Shown piece by piece: positions 18,393 through 29,636 of a stretch of 64,000 nucleotides of DNA. The position numbers and the translations under genes are program-made. The stretch is from Corynebacterium jeikeium (GTDB lineage: Bacteria > Actinomycetota > Actinomycetes > Mycobacteriales > Mycobacteriaceae). Under the pieces are notes generated by a model. The model saw only the letters and a list, made by a program, of their open reading frames with translations, did not search any database and was not told where the DNA came from. Every line of letters starts with the position of its first letter. Within the stretch, counting starts at the first letter, position 1. The DNA lies in assembly GCF_000738175.1 (NCBI RefSeq), contig NZ_JFCH01000039.1:62001-126000 (forward strand). Reading direction: 5' to 3'.

Positions 18393-19184
18393 CTACTTGA
18401 TTAGCTGCAGGAACTCCTGGAACCCAATGATCTGCAGCTCTTGGCCCTTATCTTGCAGCTCGCGGGCGCGCTTTTCCTTCGAGGTCATGGAGTGCCATTC
18501 GCCGACGATCAGCATCGTCGTCTTCTTCGTCACGTTCTTGGCCACCACTCCGCCACGGGAGGCGATCATGTCCCACACCTCGCCCTTGTCGTAGGGCTCC
18601 ACATCGCCGGTCACGCACACCGTGTGCCCGTAGATGGGCCCGTCGATGTCCGCCTCCTCGTTCGTCTCGGGGACTTCGTCCGGGGTGGCTACCTTCGCCC
18701 ACGGTGCCGGCGAGCGCTGCTGTGTCTTTCTTGATGTCTTCTTTGGTGTCTTCTTTGGTGACGCCCCCTCGTCCCCGCCGCCGGCGGATTCAGCGGAGCT
18801 GATCCATTCCGCGGCGGAGATCTCCGTGTTCTCAGTGCCCCCAGAGCCTGCAGTTTCTCCAGTGCCAGCAGCACCGGCCTCCAGGGGGTAGCCCGCCTGC
18901 AGATTGGTGAGCTGAAGATCTAGCGCGGCGAACTCCTCGGTCTGTGAGGGAGAGAAGTTCACGCGGGGACGTTCGGCGTCAAAAAGCAATTGGATGTACC
19001 CCGGCGAACAGCCTTCCGGCGCCTGCTTGTACCAGCCGATGAGCTCGTCGGCTGGGCGAGCGACATCCGGGTACAGCGAGGAAGCCAGCGGCGAGCGGGT
19101 CACCCGGATCTCTTCGGTAGAGAGGGTGACTTCCGCGCCACGGGCGGAGAAGGATGCTGGGGAGGCGGACGAAGCGGCAGCCAT
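18393..19184 (-). CDS. BRCT-domain protein
   Basis: The 263-residue protein has an uncharacterised N-terminal region (residues 1-100), a low-complexity Ala/Gly/Thr/Lys linker (about 100-165) and a C-terminal BRCT domain (about 183-263). The latter shows GHTVCVTGDVEPYDKGEVWD and TTMLIVGEWHSMTSKEKRA. BRCT domains of this type bind DNA ends or phosphopeptides and occur in ligases and exonucleases. No nuclease motif is visible here. It begins 2 bp after the glgX stop and is probably co-transcribed with it, though a trehalose role is not apparent. Confidence 0.75.
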   Translation of the reverse strand: MAAASSASPASFSARGAEVTLSTEEIRVTRSPLASSLYPDVARPADELIGWYKQAPEGCSPGYIQLLFDAERPRVNFSPSQTEEFAALDLQLTNLQAGYPLEAGAAGTGETAGSGGTENTEISAAEWISSAESAGGGDEGASPKKTPKKTSRKTQQRSPAPWAKVATPDEVPETNEEADIDGPIYGHTVCVTGDVEPYDKGEVWDMIASRGGVVAKNVTKKTTMLIVGEWHSMTSKEKRARELQDKGQELQIIGFQEFLQLIK

Positions 19185-19186
19185 GC

Positions 19187-21391
<2,205 letters not shown>

Positions 21392-21398
21392 GGGCACC

Positions 21399-21404
21399 AT
21401 TCTA
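21399..21404 (-). promoter_or_regulatory. Leaderless -10 of glgX
   Basis: TAGAAT on the minus strand is 7 nt before the ATG at 21391. The alternative ATG at 21398-21400 overlaps this hexamer, which decides the start. Confidence 0.5.
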
Positions 21405-21971
21405 ACGGCTAAAACCGCGCAGTATTGTTTCTACTCCCAGCACTACTTCCTGACGTGCGCGAGCTTCGGAAGGCGCGCCTTGTTCCTGTTCCTGTTCGTG
21501 ATCTTGTTTGCCCGCTGGTGCCCCCAAATTCATGGCGACGCTTTGGCGTGCCTGGAGTTCCAGCACAGAACCGAAAACAAAGCGCAGGAGGAGCTTCGCG
21601 CCATCCAACGCGCTGGGGTCGGCATCCAGGTCGGCGCCCAGTTCGGCACTGAGCTCTTCGGCTAAGTCTCGGTCAAGCGTTCCGCTGGCTACCGCTGCCA
21701 GCGTGATGTCGGCACCATCGCGCAGGGAGGTGAGGGCGTCAAAAAGAAAAGAACAATAATCCGTCGCACTTCCGGGGCAGGCAGGTACTGCAGTGAGGAT
21801 CGACTCGGCGATACCTCCCAAAAGAGCCTGCTTATTGGGGAAATGCCAGTACAGGGCGCCAGGAGCGACGTCGAGGGCGCGGGCGAGCCGCCGCATCGTG
21901 AGGTCGGCCAGGCCGTACTGCTGCAGGATGTCGACTGCGGTACTCACGATTTTCTTGCGGTTTAACTGCAC
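21402..21971 (-). CDS. TetR-family transcriptional regulator
   Basis: The 189-residue protein begins with [18 protein letters not shown] after the GTG at 21971. It has the TetR helix-turn-helix ([22 protein letters not shown]) at about residues 22-45. The ligand-binding C-terminal half is degenerate and ends in a Gln/Glu-rich stretch. TACCCT 8 nt upstream supports the GTG; a longer form from 22016 is possible but would overlap the divergent gene. It faces a lipoprotein gene and follows glgX on the other side. Its targets are unknown, the divergent promoter being the first candidate. Confidence 0.82.
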   Translation of the reverse strand: MQLNRKKIVSTAVDILQQYGLADLTMRRLARALDVAPGALYWHFPNKQALLGGIAESILTAVPACPGSATDYCSFLFDALTSLRDGADITLAAVASGTLDRDLAEELSAELGADLDADPSALDGAKLLLRFVFGSVLELQARQSVAMNLGAPAGKQDHEQEQEQGAPSEARARQEVVLGVETILRGFSR

Positions 21972-21979
21972 GGTGTCCA

Positions 21980-22007
21980 AGGGTAGTGGACTACATTGCC
22001 GTAGGGT
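21980..22007. promoter_or_regulatory. Divergent leaderless promoters, TetR and lipoprotein
   Basis: TACCCT on the minus strand (21980-21985) is 8 nt before the TetR GTG. TAGGGT on the plus strand (22002-22007) is 7 nt before the lipoprotein ATG at 22015. Together they span under 45 bp, so a repressor bound here would affect both genes. Confidence 0.45.
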
Positions 22008-22014
22008 GAGCGAC

Positions 22015-22572
22015 ATGAAGATTCGGAAGACATGTCTTGCCGCCTTGTGCACCCTGCCCCTCGCGCTCACCGCGTGCGGGTCGGACGACGGAGATAACAG
22101 CGGCGAGTCGAGTCACGCGGACGAAGCAAACCAGGCTGACCAGGCCGAAGAAGCGATGCCCGAGGGGCCGGTCTACTCAACCCCGGCCAGCGACGAAGAC
22201 AAGCAGCAGATTATCGACCTGCTGCACGGGCTGAGCAACGGTGCCCGCCCCATGGACGAGTACCTGCACTGGACTATCGACAACACCTGCCAAGCCGACA
22301 TCGAACAGCAAGGCGGCGAGGAAGCCGCGCGCGAACAGGCCGACGCTTCCGCGGGGCAGGGCAACTTCGACGAGCAGCCGGGCCGCACCCCGAACATCAC
22401 CGACATCCAGGAAGTGATGGCCGAGGGCGACAACGCACACGCCACGGTCACCATTTCCGAGGCCGAGCGCGAGGACTCCAACCGCATGTACTTCAAGCGC
22501 GAGGATGAGAAGTGGAAGTTCTGCCACGCCGTAGGTGCACCGGACACCGCGGAAACCCAGCACGGCGAGTAG
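22015..22572 (+). CDS. Secreted lipoprotein of unknown function
   Basis: The 185-residue protein has a classic signal peptide (MKIRKTCLAALC) and the lipobox LALTAC at residues 16-21. An acidic Ser/Asp/Glu/Ala linker (residues 22-50) precedes a small alpha+beta domain. The two other cysteines (in NTCQAD and WKFCHA) may form a disulfide. The domain has the look of the DUF4878/NTF2-like lipoproteins common in corynebacteria, but I cannot assign a family. TAGGGT at 7 nt indicates a leaderless start. Confidence 0.75.
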   Translation: MKIRKTCLAALCTLPLALTACGSDDGDNSGESSHADEANQADQAEEAMPEGPVYSTPASDEDKQQIIDLLHGLSNGARPMDEYLHWTIDNTCQADIEQQGGEEAAREQADASAGQGNFDEQPGRTPNITDIQEVMAEGDNAHATVTISEAEREDSNRMYFKREDEKWKFCHAVGAPDTAETQHGE

Positions 22573-22582
22573 GTCCGGCGCG

Positions 22583-23092
22583 GTGAACAGAACTTTTAAG
22601 ATCCCCCGCCCGATCGGGGAGGCAGCGCAGGTCCTCTTCATTACTTTGGTGAGCTTCCTGCTGCTGGGAGTGTTGTGGGGCGTGATCCACCCGACCTCCG
22701 AGCTAGTGGTTGCTGCCGACGGCGGGGCAGACATCGCGCCGGGAACCGAGGATGCCTCATTCCGTGGATTTGCCTACTACCTGGGGCTGACGGCGGTGGC
22801 AGGCATCGCGGTGGCACTGTGGACGTTTCGCACGCGCATGCGGGGGCTGCTGATGATGCTGTGGACGGCCCTGTGCGTACTGTGGGGCACCGTTGCAGCC
22901 TGGACGGTGGGCGTGAGTGTGGCAGATAAACTGCACACCGACCCAATCCCGGAGGACCCGCAGGCGGGTGATGTCATCCACATCTTGGAGTCCGTGAACC
23001 CCTCAGTGGGGCTGGTCGTGGCCCCGGCTCTGGCGCTCATTGTCTACTGGGTAGCGGCGGCCTTCACGGACCCGGAGGACTTCGGGGACTAG
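22583..23092 (+). CDS. Four-helix membrane protein, DUF2567-like
   Basis: From the GTG at 22583 the product is 169 residues with four hydrophobic segments (about 15-36, 60-79, 86-112 and 140-160). A loop between helices 1 and 2 is rich in Gly, Ala and Asp. The layout and the FITLVSFLLLGVLWGVI helix resemble small actinobacterial DUF2567 proteins; this is a tentative match. It lies 10 bp after the lipoprotein stop and is probably co-transcribed with it. Function unknown. Confidence 0.65.
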   Translation: MNRTFKIPRPIGEAAQVLFITLVSFLLLGVLWGVIHPTSELVVAADGGADIAPGTEDASFRGFAYYLGLTAVAGIAVALWTFRTRMRGLLMMLWTALCVLWGTVAAWTVGVSVADKLHTDPIPEDPQAGDVIHILESVNPSVGLVVAPALALIVYWVAAAFTDPEDFGD

Positions 23093-23137
23093 CCGGAGGC
23101 AGGCGGTGGGATTAGGTAGAAACGGGCTGCTAGGGAC

Positions 23138-23143
23138 TAAAGT
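23138..23143 (+). promoter_or_regulatory. Leaderless -10 of nadA
   Basis: TAAAGT lies 6 nt before the nadA ATG at 23150. The purine run GGGGGA between them could act as a very close Shine-Dalgarno instead, so this is one of the weaker cases. Confidence 0.35.
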
Positions 23144-23149
23144 GGGGGA

Positions 23150-24178
23150 ATGCTAAACAAAACCATAGAGAGTATCACTCGCGTGGATGGCCTCTGGACC
23201 ATGCCGGATAGCATCTCCACCGACGAGTGGGCCGCGGAAGTCCGCCGGCTGAAGGAAGAAAAGAATGCGCTGATCCTGGCGCACAACTACCAGCTGCCGG
23301 AGATCCAGGACATTGCCGATCACACTGGCGATTCCCTCGCACTGTCGCGCATCGCGGCGGAGACGGACGCCGACGTGATTGTCTTCTGCGGCGTGCACTT
23401 TATGGCTGAGACGGCGAAGATTCTGTCGCCGGAGAAGACTGTTCTTATTCCTGACGCCAACGCGGGGTGCTCCCTGGCAGATTCCCTGAGCGCCGACGAG
23501 CTGCGCGAGTGGAAGGCCGAGCACCCGGGGGCCGTGGTGGTCAGCTACGTAAACACCACCGCCGACGTGAAGGCCCTGACGGATATCTGCTGCACCAGCT
23601 CCAACGCGGTGGACGTGGTGGCCAGCCTGCCGGAGGATCAGGAGGTGCTGTTCGGACCCGACCAGTTCCTCGGCGCCCACGTGCGCCGTGAGACCGGACG
23701 GGACAACATCCACGTCTGGGCGGGTGAGTGCCACGTGCACGCCGGCATCTCCGGCCAGGAGCTGAGCCAGCAAGCGCACAACAACCCGACTGCGGATCTG
23801 TTTATCCACCCGGAGTGCGGCTGCGCCAACTCCGCTATTTACCTGGCGGGCGAGGGAATCGTGGAACCGGAGCGGGTGAAGATGCTCTCCACCGGCGACA
23901 TGATCTCGCAGGCTAAGTCCACCAACCAGTCCACCGTGCTGGTGGCCACTGAGGTCGGCATGCTGCACCAGCTGCGTCAGGCCAACCCCGAGGTGGACTT
24001 CCGCGCCGTGAACGACCGCGCGGCCTGCACGTACATGAAGATGATCACCCCGGCAGCTCTGCTGCGCTGCCTGGCGCTGGGCGAGGACGAGGTGACGGTG
24101 GACGAGGAGACCGCCGCCGCGGCCCGCCGTTCCGTGGAGCGCATGATCGCCATCGGCAACCCGGGAAGCGGGGAGTAG
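23150..24178 (+). CDS. nadA: Quinolinate synthase A
   Basis: NadA condenses iminoaspartate with dihydroxyacetone phosphate to quinolinate using a [4Fe-4S] cluster. The 342-residue protein shows the repeated three-domain fold with [20 protein letters not shown]. The likely cluster cysteines are C107 (ANAGCS), C223 (HPECGC) and C293 (AACTYMK). CCTSSNA near residue 148 is also conserved. It is followed 2 bp later by nadC. The aspartate oxidase nadB, which normally supplies the substrate, is not next to it. Confidence 0.95.
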   Translation: MLNKTIESITRVDGLWTMPDSISTDEWAAEVRRLKEEKNALILAHNYQLPEIQDIADHTGDSLALSRIAAETDADVIVFCGVHFMAETAKILSPEKTVLIPDANAGCSLADSLSADELREWKAEHPGAVVVSYVNTTADVKALTDICCTSSNAVDVVASLPEDQEVLFGPDQFLGAHVRRETGRDNIHVWAGECHVHAGISGQELSQQAHNNPTADLFIHPECGCANSAIYLAGEGIVEPERVKMLSTGDMISQAKSTNQSTVLVATEVGMLHQLRQANPEVDFRAVNDRAACTYMKMITPAALLRCLALGEDEVTVDEETAAAARRSVERMIAIGNPGSGE

Positions 24179-24180
24179 CC

Positions 24181-25116
24181 ATGGAACAGCAAGACCTGGA
24201 GCAGCAAGAAGTGGAGCTTCCCTACCCGGCACAGCTCACCGACCCGTCACGCATCCGTGCTGCGTATCTGCGCATGGCGAAGGTCGCGCTGGAGGAGGAC
24301 TTCGGCGATGGTGCGGACGTCAGCACCCTGGCGACCGTGCCCGCCGAAGCGACTGGCACGAAGGTCATGCGCGCCCGGCAGGCGGGTGTTATCAGCGGGC
24401 TGGATGCGCTGGCCATCGTCGCGGAGGTCGCCGACGAGCGGCACGTGGAGCTCGTCCCGCTGGTTGCCGATGGTGACCGCGTGGAGGCCGGAGCCGAGGT
24501 TGCCCGGGTGGAGGGCAAGATCCAGCACATCCTCATGCTCGAGCGCACTTTGCTGAACATCCTGAGCCACGCCTCCGGCATCGCCACGCAGACCCGCGCG
24601 TGGGTCGATGCGGTCGAGGCCACGGCTACCAGCCCGCGTGGCTGTAAGGTCCGCGATTCCCGCAAGACCCTGCCTGGCATGCGCATGCTGGAAAAGCGCG
24701 CGATCGTCCACGGTGGTGGCTACCCGCACCGCTACAACCTGGGCGACCAGGTGATGGTCAAGGACAACCACGTGGAGCTTTCGAGCGCCGCTGAGGCGTA
24801 CTCGCGGGTGCGGGATTTCTTGGGGGAGGACGCCGCCACGTGGGTAGAGGTCGAGGTGGATACCCTGGACCAGCTATCCGACCTGCTGGCGGAAGGCAAG
24901 GATCAGCCGCCCCAGGTGCTGTTGGATAACTTCACGGTGGAGGACACGCGCAAGGCCGTGGAGCTGCGCGACCAGCTGGCCCCGCAGGTGCTGTTGGAAT
25001 CCTCCGGCGGGCTCACCCTGGACGTCGCCGGGGATTACGCCGCCGCGGGCGTGGAGTCCGTGGCCGTGGGTGGGCTGACCCACAGCGTGCGGGCACTGGA
25101 CATCGGCCTGGACTAG
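24181..25116 (+). CDS. nadC: Nicotinate-nucleotide diphosphorylase (carboxylating)
   Basis: NadC turns quinolinate and PRPP into nicotinate mononucleotide, CO2 and PPi. The 311-residue protein contains ERTLLNILSHASGIATQTR, DSRKTLPGMRMLEK, GGGYPHRYNLGDQVMVKDNH split around residues 178-200, and the C-terminal LESSGGLTLDV. It follows nadA with a 2-bp gap and a GGGGAG Shine-Dalgarno inside the nadA end. Its last codons overlap the stop of the convergent gene by 4 bp. Confidence 0.96.
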   Translation: MEQQDLEQQEVELPYPAQLTDPSRIRAAYLRMAKVALEEDFGDGADVSTLATVPAEATGTKVMRARQAGVISGLDALAIVAEVADERHVELVPLVADGDRVEAGAEVARVEGKIQHILMLERTLLNILSHASGIATQTRAWVDAVEATATSPRGCKVRDSRKTLPGMRMLEKRAIVHGGGYPHRYNLGDQVMVKDNHVELSSAAEAYSRVRDFLGEDAATWVEVEVDTLDQLSDLLAEGKDQPPQVLLDNFTVEDTRKAVELRDQLAPQVLLESSGGLTLDVAGDYAAAGVESVAVGGLTHSVRALDIGLD

Positions 25117-26381
25117 GATTCCCAGCGTTCCAGCGCCGCGCGTCGGCGCTCGTCGAGCTCTGCGGCTATTTCCGCATAGCCCAGCTCCGCGGCGGCGACC
25201 AGCGCCATGGAATAGCCGCCGATGGTGCGCTCGTCGTCGGCGCTGAACTCCGACCACTCCGCCACCAGGCGCGCGTTCGCCAGCGCTTCCTCAAAAAGCC
25301 CGCAGTTCAGGGCCGCCTCCGCCAGGGTGTAGCGCAGGTTCAGGATGGCGGGGGATAGGGGACAACCCTCCGTGGCGGCCAGCTCCGCGCTGGCGAGCTC
25401 CCAGGCCTCGCCCTCGCGCCCCTCGCCGAGTAGCGCCATCGCCGCCAGGCCCGCGCACTGCAGGGCGATCACCTCCGCATTCAGCTTCCCGGCCAGGCGC
25501 ACGCATTCCTTCCAATGATCCGCCACGGCGGCCAGGGAGGAATCCTCGCCGGTGCTTTCGGTTGCTCGGAACATCTCGAAGTGCGCCAGCATGTCGTGCG
25601 CCTCATAGAGGGAAACTAACTGCGCGTCTGTGCTGCCGCCCAGCAGGGAATCTTCCTCCAGCCGGCCGATCAGTGCCGTCACCCGGTCGTAGGCCTCCTC
25701 GCGCCGCCCGCGGAACCAGGCCTCCTGGGCGAACCAGAGTTGGCGGTCGGCCGTGCTCGGGGGTTTCGAGCCGAACCTCCGCACGAGCTGGGCGAAGGTG
25801 TCGGCGAAGTCGAAAGCTGTGGCGTCATTATCAGCGCCCCCATCGGCGTCATCGGAAGAACCAGAAAGATTTGTGGCCACAGCAAAGCCCGTCGTGGCAG
25901 CCGAGGTCAACCGCGCGGCGATCGACCTGGGCAGGTCGCGGTGGGTGATGTGCGGGGCCTCGGCGAGGGTGGGGGAATCCGGATCCGGGCGAAAGTCGGC
26001 GAAGCCCTGGGCCAGCTGTGCCAACATTTCGCGCGGTGAATGCAGCTCGGCCAAGGTGCCGGGGCGCTCCTGAAGAATCAGCGACTGGTGAGTCAGCAGC
26101 GCCAAAGCCTCCAGCGCTAGCGCGTGATCGTCGTTACTGCGCGCCCAAACCCGCAGATCTCGCAAGGCGGCGATGGCCTCGTCGGCGAAACCCAGGTGAT
26201 CTGCGGCGCTGGCCCGCATGCTGTAGAACTCGCCCACCAGCTCGTCCGGCACCTCGTCGGGAGTGGCCAGCCAGTACTGCCGGGCGAAGTCGCTGGCCCG
26301 GCGCCAACTCGTCGCCGCCGAAGCCCCCGATTGCGCGGCGGTGCGGCTGTCCCGGAGCAGTGAAAGGAGTGTCTGGGCCAT
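25113..26381 (-). CDS. Helical-repeat (TPR-like) protein of unknown function
   Basis: The 422-residue product is almost entirely Ala/Leu/Glu-rich helix, with repeated pairs such as ALALEALALLTHQSLILQ, LRYTLAEAALNCGLFEEAL and MALVAAAELGYAEIAAEL. This layout suggests tetratricopeptide-like repeats and a scaffold role. An acidic Asp/Ala insert (about residues 180-195) interrupts the helices. I took the ATG at 26381 rather than 26405 because TAAAGT sits 7 nt before it. It lies between nadC and hisD on the other strand, with no functional link to either. Confidence 0.65.
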   Translation of the reverse strand: MAQTLLSLLRDSRTAAQSGASAATSWRRASDFARQYWLATPDEVPDELVGEFYSMRASAADHLGFADEAIAALRDLRVWARSNDDHALALEALALLTHQSLILQERPGTLAELHSPREMLAQLAQGFADFRPDPDSPTLAEAPHITHRDLPRSIAARLTSAATTGFAVATNLSGSSDDADGGADNDATAFDFADTFAQLVRRFGSKPPSTADRQLWFAQEAWFRGRREEAYDRVTALIGRLEEDSLLGGSTDAQLVSLYEAHDMLAHFEMFRATESTGEDSSLAAVADHWKECVRLAGKLNAEVIALQCAGLAAMALLGEGREGEAWELASAELAATEGCPLSPAILNLRYTLAEAALNCGLFEEALANARLVAEWSEFSADDERTIGGYSMALVAAAELGYAEIAAELDERRRAALERWES

Positions 26382-26444
26382 GGCGTAAACTTTAGCCGAG
26401 TACATAACCGCACATAATCATTCAGTAAGGAAGCTGCGTACACG

Positions 26445-27812
26445 ATGACTAGCGCCCAGCTGGACTTTAGCCGGATCGATCTGCGGGGTCAGGCCCCGAC
26501 TACCGCCGAGCTGCGCCATCGGCTGCCGCGCGGGGGCACGGATGTGGACTCGGTGATCCCCACCGTCGCACCGATCGTCGACCAGGTGCGCGAGGGTGGG
26601 GCACGCGCGGCGCTGGAGATTGGGCAGCGCTTCGATGGCGTGACCCCGGCTTCGGTGCGGGTTCCTGCCGAGGTTATTGACGCCGCCGTGGGGACTTTGG
26701 CCGACGATGTGATCGCTGCGCTCGAAGAGGCCATCAAGCGGGTGCGTGCATTCCACTCCGCCATCCGGCCTGCAGACAAGCAGGTGGAGGTCGCGCCGGG
26801 CGGCATTGTGACCGAGCGCTTCATCCCCGTCCAGCGCGTGGGCTTGTACGCGCCGGGTGGTAACGCGGTGTACCCGTCGAGTGTGATCATGAACGTCGTG
26901 CCGGCTCAGGAGGCCGGGGTGGAGTCCCTCGTGGTGGCCTCCCCGCCGCAGGAGGGTGGCTGGCCGCACCCGACCGTGCTGGCGGCCTGCAAGCTGCTGG
27001 GCGTGGATGAGGTCTGGGCCGTCGGCGGGGCGCAGGCAGTGGCGCTGCTCGCGCACGGCTCCACGGCAGAAGTCGGCGAGGAGCTGGAGCCGGTGGATAT
27101 GGTGACTGGCCCGGGCAACATCTTCGTCACCGCCGCTAAGCGGCTGTGCCGCTCCGTGGTGGGTATCGACTCCGAGGCGGGGCCGACCGAGATCGCCGTG
27201 CTGGCCGACGAGAGCGCCAACGCGGTGGAGATCGCCTACGACCTGATTAGTCAGGCCGAACACGACACGATGGCGGCCTCCGTGCTGATCACGGACAGTG
27301 TGAAGCTGGCCGACGAGGTGGTGGCTGAGATGAACGAGCGCTACCACATCACCGAAAACTCCGAGCGCGTCGCCGAAGCCCTCAACGGGCAGCAGTCCGG
27401 CGTGGTGCTGGTGGACGACATCGCCGCGGGCATCCGCGCGGCGAACGCCTACGGCGCCGAGCACCTGGAGATCCACACTGAGGATTCTCACGCAGTTGCA
27501 GCGCAGATCACCAACGCCGGCGCGATCTTCATCGGCCGCTTCAGCCCGGTGCCGCTGGGCGACTATGCCGCGGGCTCCAACCACGTGCTGCCGACCTCCG
27601 GCACGGCGCGGCATTCCTCGGGGCTTTCCACGCTGACTTTCCTGAAGTCCGTGCACGTCATCGACTACAACGAGGAAGGTCTGCGAGGCGTGGCCGACAC
27701 GGTAATCACCCTGTCGAAGTCCGAGGGGCTGCCCGCCCACGGCGAAGCCATCAGTGCACGTACAAACACAGCACGCACCAACACCGCAAACACCAACGGA
27801 ACGGAGGCCTAG
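26445..27812 (+). CDS. hisD: Histidinol dehydrogenase
   Basis: HisD oxidises histidinol to histidine in two NAD-dependent steps. The 455-residue protein has [19 protein letters not shown], the [12 protein letters not shown] stretch, [14 protein letters not shown], the zinc-binding LISQAEHD and the C-terminal [19 protein letters not shown]. It opens the histidine cluster. AAGGAAG lies about 12 nt upstream of the ATG. The tail after residue 435 ([18 protein letters not shown]) is a low-complexity extension not expected of the family. Confidence 0.97.
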   Translation: MTSAQLDFSRIDLRGQAPTTAELRHRLPRGGTDVDSVIPTVAPIVDQVREGGARAALEIGQRFDGVTPASVRVPAEVIDAAVGTLADDVIAALEEAIKRVRAFHSAIRPADKQVEVAPGGIVTERFIPVQRVGLYAPGGNAVYPSSVIMNVVPAQEAGVESLVVASPPQEGGWPHPTVLAACKLLGVDEVWAVGGAQAVALLAHGSTAEVGEELEPVDMVTGPGNIFVTAAKRLCRSVVGIDSEAGPTEIAVLADESANAVEIAYDLISQAEHDTMAASVLITDSVKLADEVVAEMNERYHITENSERVAEALNGQQSGVVLVDDIAAGIRAANAYGAEHLEIHTEDSHAVAAQITNAGAIFIGRFSPVPLGDYAAGSNHVLPTSGTARHSSGLSTLTFLKSVHVIDYNEEGLRGVADTVITLSKSEGLPAHGEAISARTNTARTNTANTNGTEA

Positions 27813-27815
27813 ACC

Positions 27816-28937
27816 ATGGCCGAGCAGAACAACCAGATCTCCCTGGCCGACCTGCCGCTGCGCGAGGAGCTGCGCGGCAAGTCCGCCTACGGAGCCCCAC
27901 AGCTTTCCGTAGCCAACCAGCTAAACACCAACGAAAACCCCTACCCGCCGTCGCCGGAGATTGTCGAGGGCATCGCCCGCCGCGTGGCGGAGCTGGGCAG
28001 GCAGCTGAACCGCTATCCCGAACGCGACGCAGTGGGGCTGCGCGAGGCTCTAGCGGCGTACGTGAGCCAGCAGACGGGTGTGGGCGTCACTAAAGAACAG
28101 GTATGGGCAGCCAACGGTTCCAACGAGGTATTGCAGCAGCTCCTGCAGGCATTCGGTGGTCCCGGGCGCAGCGCGATGGGATTTGTGCCTAGCTACTCCA
28201 TGCACCCGATCCTGGCCGCAGGCACGCAGACGGAGTTCATTTCGGTTGAACGCCGCGCCGAGAACCGCTTCGACATCGACGTGGACGAGGCACTCGCCGC
28301 CATCGACGAGAGCCAGCCGAACGTGGTCTTTATTACGACGCCCAACAATCCCACCGGCAACAACACGCCGCTGGCCGACATCGAGAAGATCCTGCAGGCA
28401 GCTCCCGGCATCGTGATTGTGGACGAGGCCTACGCGGAGTTCTCCGACGAGCCAAGTGCAGTAGGGCTGCTGGAGCAGTACCCGACGAAGCTAGTGGTTT
28501 CCCGCACCATGTCCAAGGCCTTCGACTTCGCCGGCGGCCGGCTGGGCTACTTCGTGGCCCACCCGGCGTTCATCGAGGCCGTGATGCTGGTGCGCCTGCC
28601 GTACCACCTGGCGACCCTGTCGCAGGCGGCGGCAGAGGTGGCGCTGGAGCACTCCGCGGCCACGTTGCAGACGGTGGAGAAGCTACGCCAGGAGCGCGAC
28701 CGAGTGGTTGCCCGCCTGCGCGAGCTGGGCTACGACGTGATCGACTCGCACTCGAACTTCGTGTTCTTCGGTGGCTTCGACCGCGTCGGCGATTCGGCCA
28801 CGGTATGGCAGCGCTTCCTGGACCAAGAGGTGCTGATTCGCGACGTCGGCGTGGCCGGCTGGCTGCGCGCAACCATCGGGCTGCCGGAGGAAAACGATGC
28901 GTTTCTTGCCGCCGCCGCCAAGATGATGGACGATTAG
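27816..28937 (+). CDS. hisC: Histidinol-phosphate aminotransferase
   Basis: HisC is a PLP aminotransferase that makes histidinol phosphate from imidazole acetol phosphate and glutamate. The 373-residue protein has [13 protein letters not shown] near the start, [29 protein letters not shown] and the PLP lysine in [17 protein letters not shown]. The C-terminal [16 protein letters not shown] is normal. It starts 3 bp after hisD. It is followed by an 84-bp spacer, the only real gap in the early part of the cluster. Confidence 0.96.
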   Translation: MAEQNNQISLADLPLREELRGKSAYGAPQLSVANQLNTNENPYPPSPEIVEGIARRVAELGRQLNRYPERDAVGLREALAAYVSQQTGVGVTKEQVWAANGSNEVLQQLLQAFGGPGRSAMGFVPSYSMHPILAAGTQTEFISVERRAENRFDIDVDEALAAIDESQPNVVFITTPNNPTGNNTPLADIEKILQAAPGIVIVDEAYAEFSDEPSAVGLLEQYPTKLVVSRTMSKAFDFAGGRLGYFVAHPAFIEAVMLVRLPYHLATLSQAAAEVALEHSAATLQTVEKLRQERDRVVARLRELGYDVIDSHSNFVFFGGFDRVGDSATVWQRFLDQEVLIRDVGVAGWLRATIGLPEENDAFLAAAAKMMDD

Positions 28938-29021
28938 ACACATTAGACAGACGCTTCAAGAGTTTTTGGAGAATGGGACCAGAGATCCCAGAGAGACCAG
29001 AGAGGTAGGTGCAAAGCCACC
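28938..29021 (+). other. hisC-hisB spacer with short direct repeats
   Basis: This 84-bp spacer, in a cluster whose genes otherwise nearly touch, holds two kinds of short repeat. ATTAGACA occurs twice in the first ten bases and the end of hisC. CCAGAGA occurs three times between 28979 and 29004. The last purine-rich copy could serve as a ribosome-binding region for hisB. No clear hairpin was seen. Confidence 0.5.
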
Positions 29022-29636
29022 GTGGCCACGAACCCCACCCCGCGCATCGGGAAGGCCCAGCGCGCCACCAAGGAATCAGACATCCAGGTCGAGTGGAACC
29101 TGGACGGCACCGGCAAGACCGACATCGACACGGGAGTGCCGTTCTTCGACCACATGCTGACCGCCCTCGGCGCGCACGGCTCCTTCGACCTGAAGGTGCA
29201 CGCCCGCGGCGACGTGGAGATCGACGCGCACCACACCGTCGAGGACACCGCCATCGTCATGGGGCAGGCCCTGGCGCAGGCGCTGGGCGACAAGGCGGGA
29301 ATTCGCCGCTTCGGCGATGCTTTCATCCCGATGGACGAGACGCTGGCGCACGCGGCAGTGGACGTCTCTGGCCGCCCGTACTACGTGGGCGTGGGGGAGC
29401 CGGAGCAGATGCTCAGCGCGGTGATTGGCGGGCACTACGCCACCGTCATCAATCAGCACTTCTTCGAGACGCTGGCGCTGAACTCGCGCATTGCCCTGCA
29501 CGTGCGCTGCCTGTACGGCCGCGACCCGCACCACATCACCGAGGCGGAGTTTAAGGCCGTGGCCCGCGCGCTGCGCGCCGCCGTGGAGGACGACCCGCGC
29601 GTGGGCGGGGTTCCGTCGACCAAGGGAACACTGTAA
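29022..29636 (+). CDS. hisB: Imidazoleglycerol-phosphate dehydratase
   Basis: HisB is the manganese-dependent dehydratase making imidazole acetol phosphate. The 204-residue monofunctional protein has the metal ligands in [55 protein letters not shown] and [16 protein letters not shown]. As in other actinobacteria the phosphatase domain is absent; the nearby impA-like gene probably supplies it. The start is a GTG, chosen because [19 protein letters not shown] follows directly. The stop TAA overlaps the next ATG (TAATG). Confidence 0.96.
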   Translation: MATNPTPRIGKAQRATKESDIQVEWNLDGTGKTDIDTGVPFFDHMLTALGAHGSFDLKVHARGDVEIDAHHTVEDTAIVMGQALAQALGDKAGIRRFGDAFIPMDETLAHAAVDVSGRPYYVGVGEPEQMLSAVIGGHYATVINQHFFETLALNSRIALHVRCLYGRDPHHITEAEFKAVARALRAAVEDDPRVGGVPSTKGTL

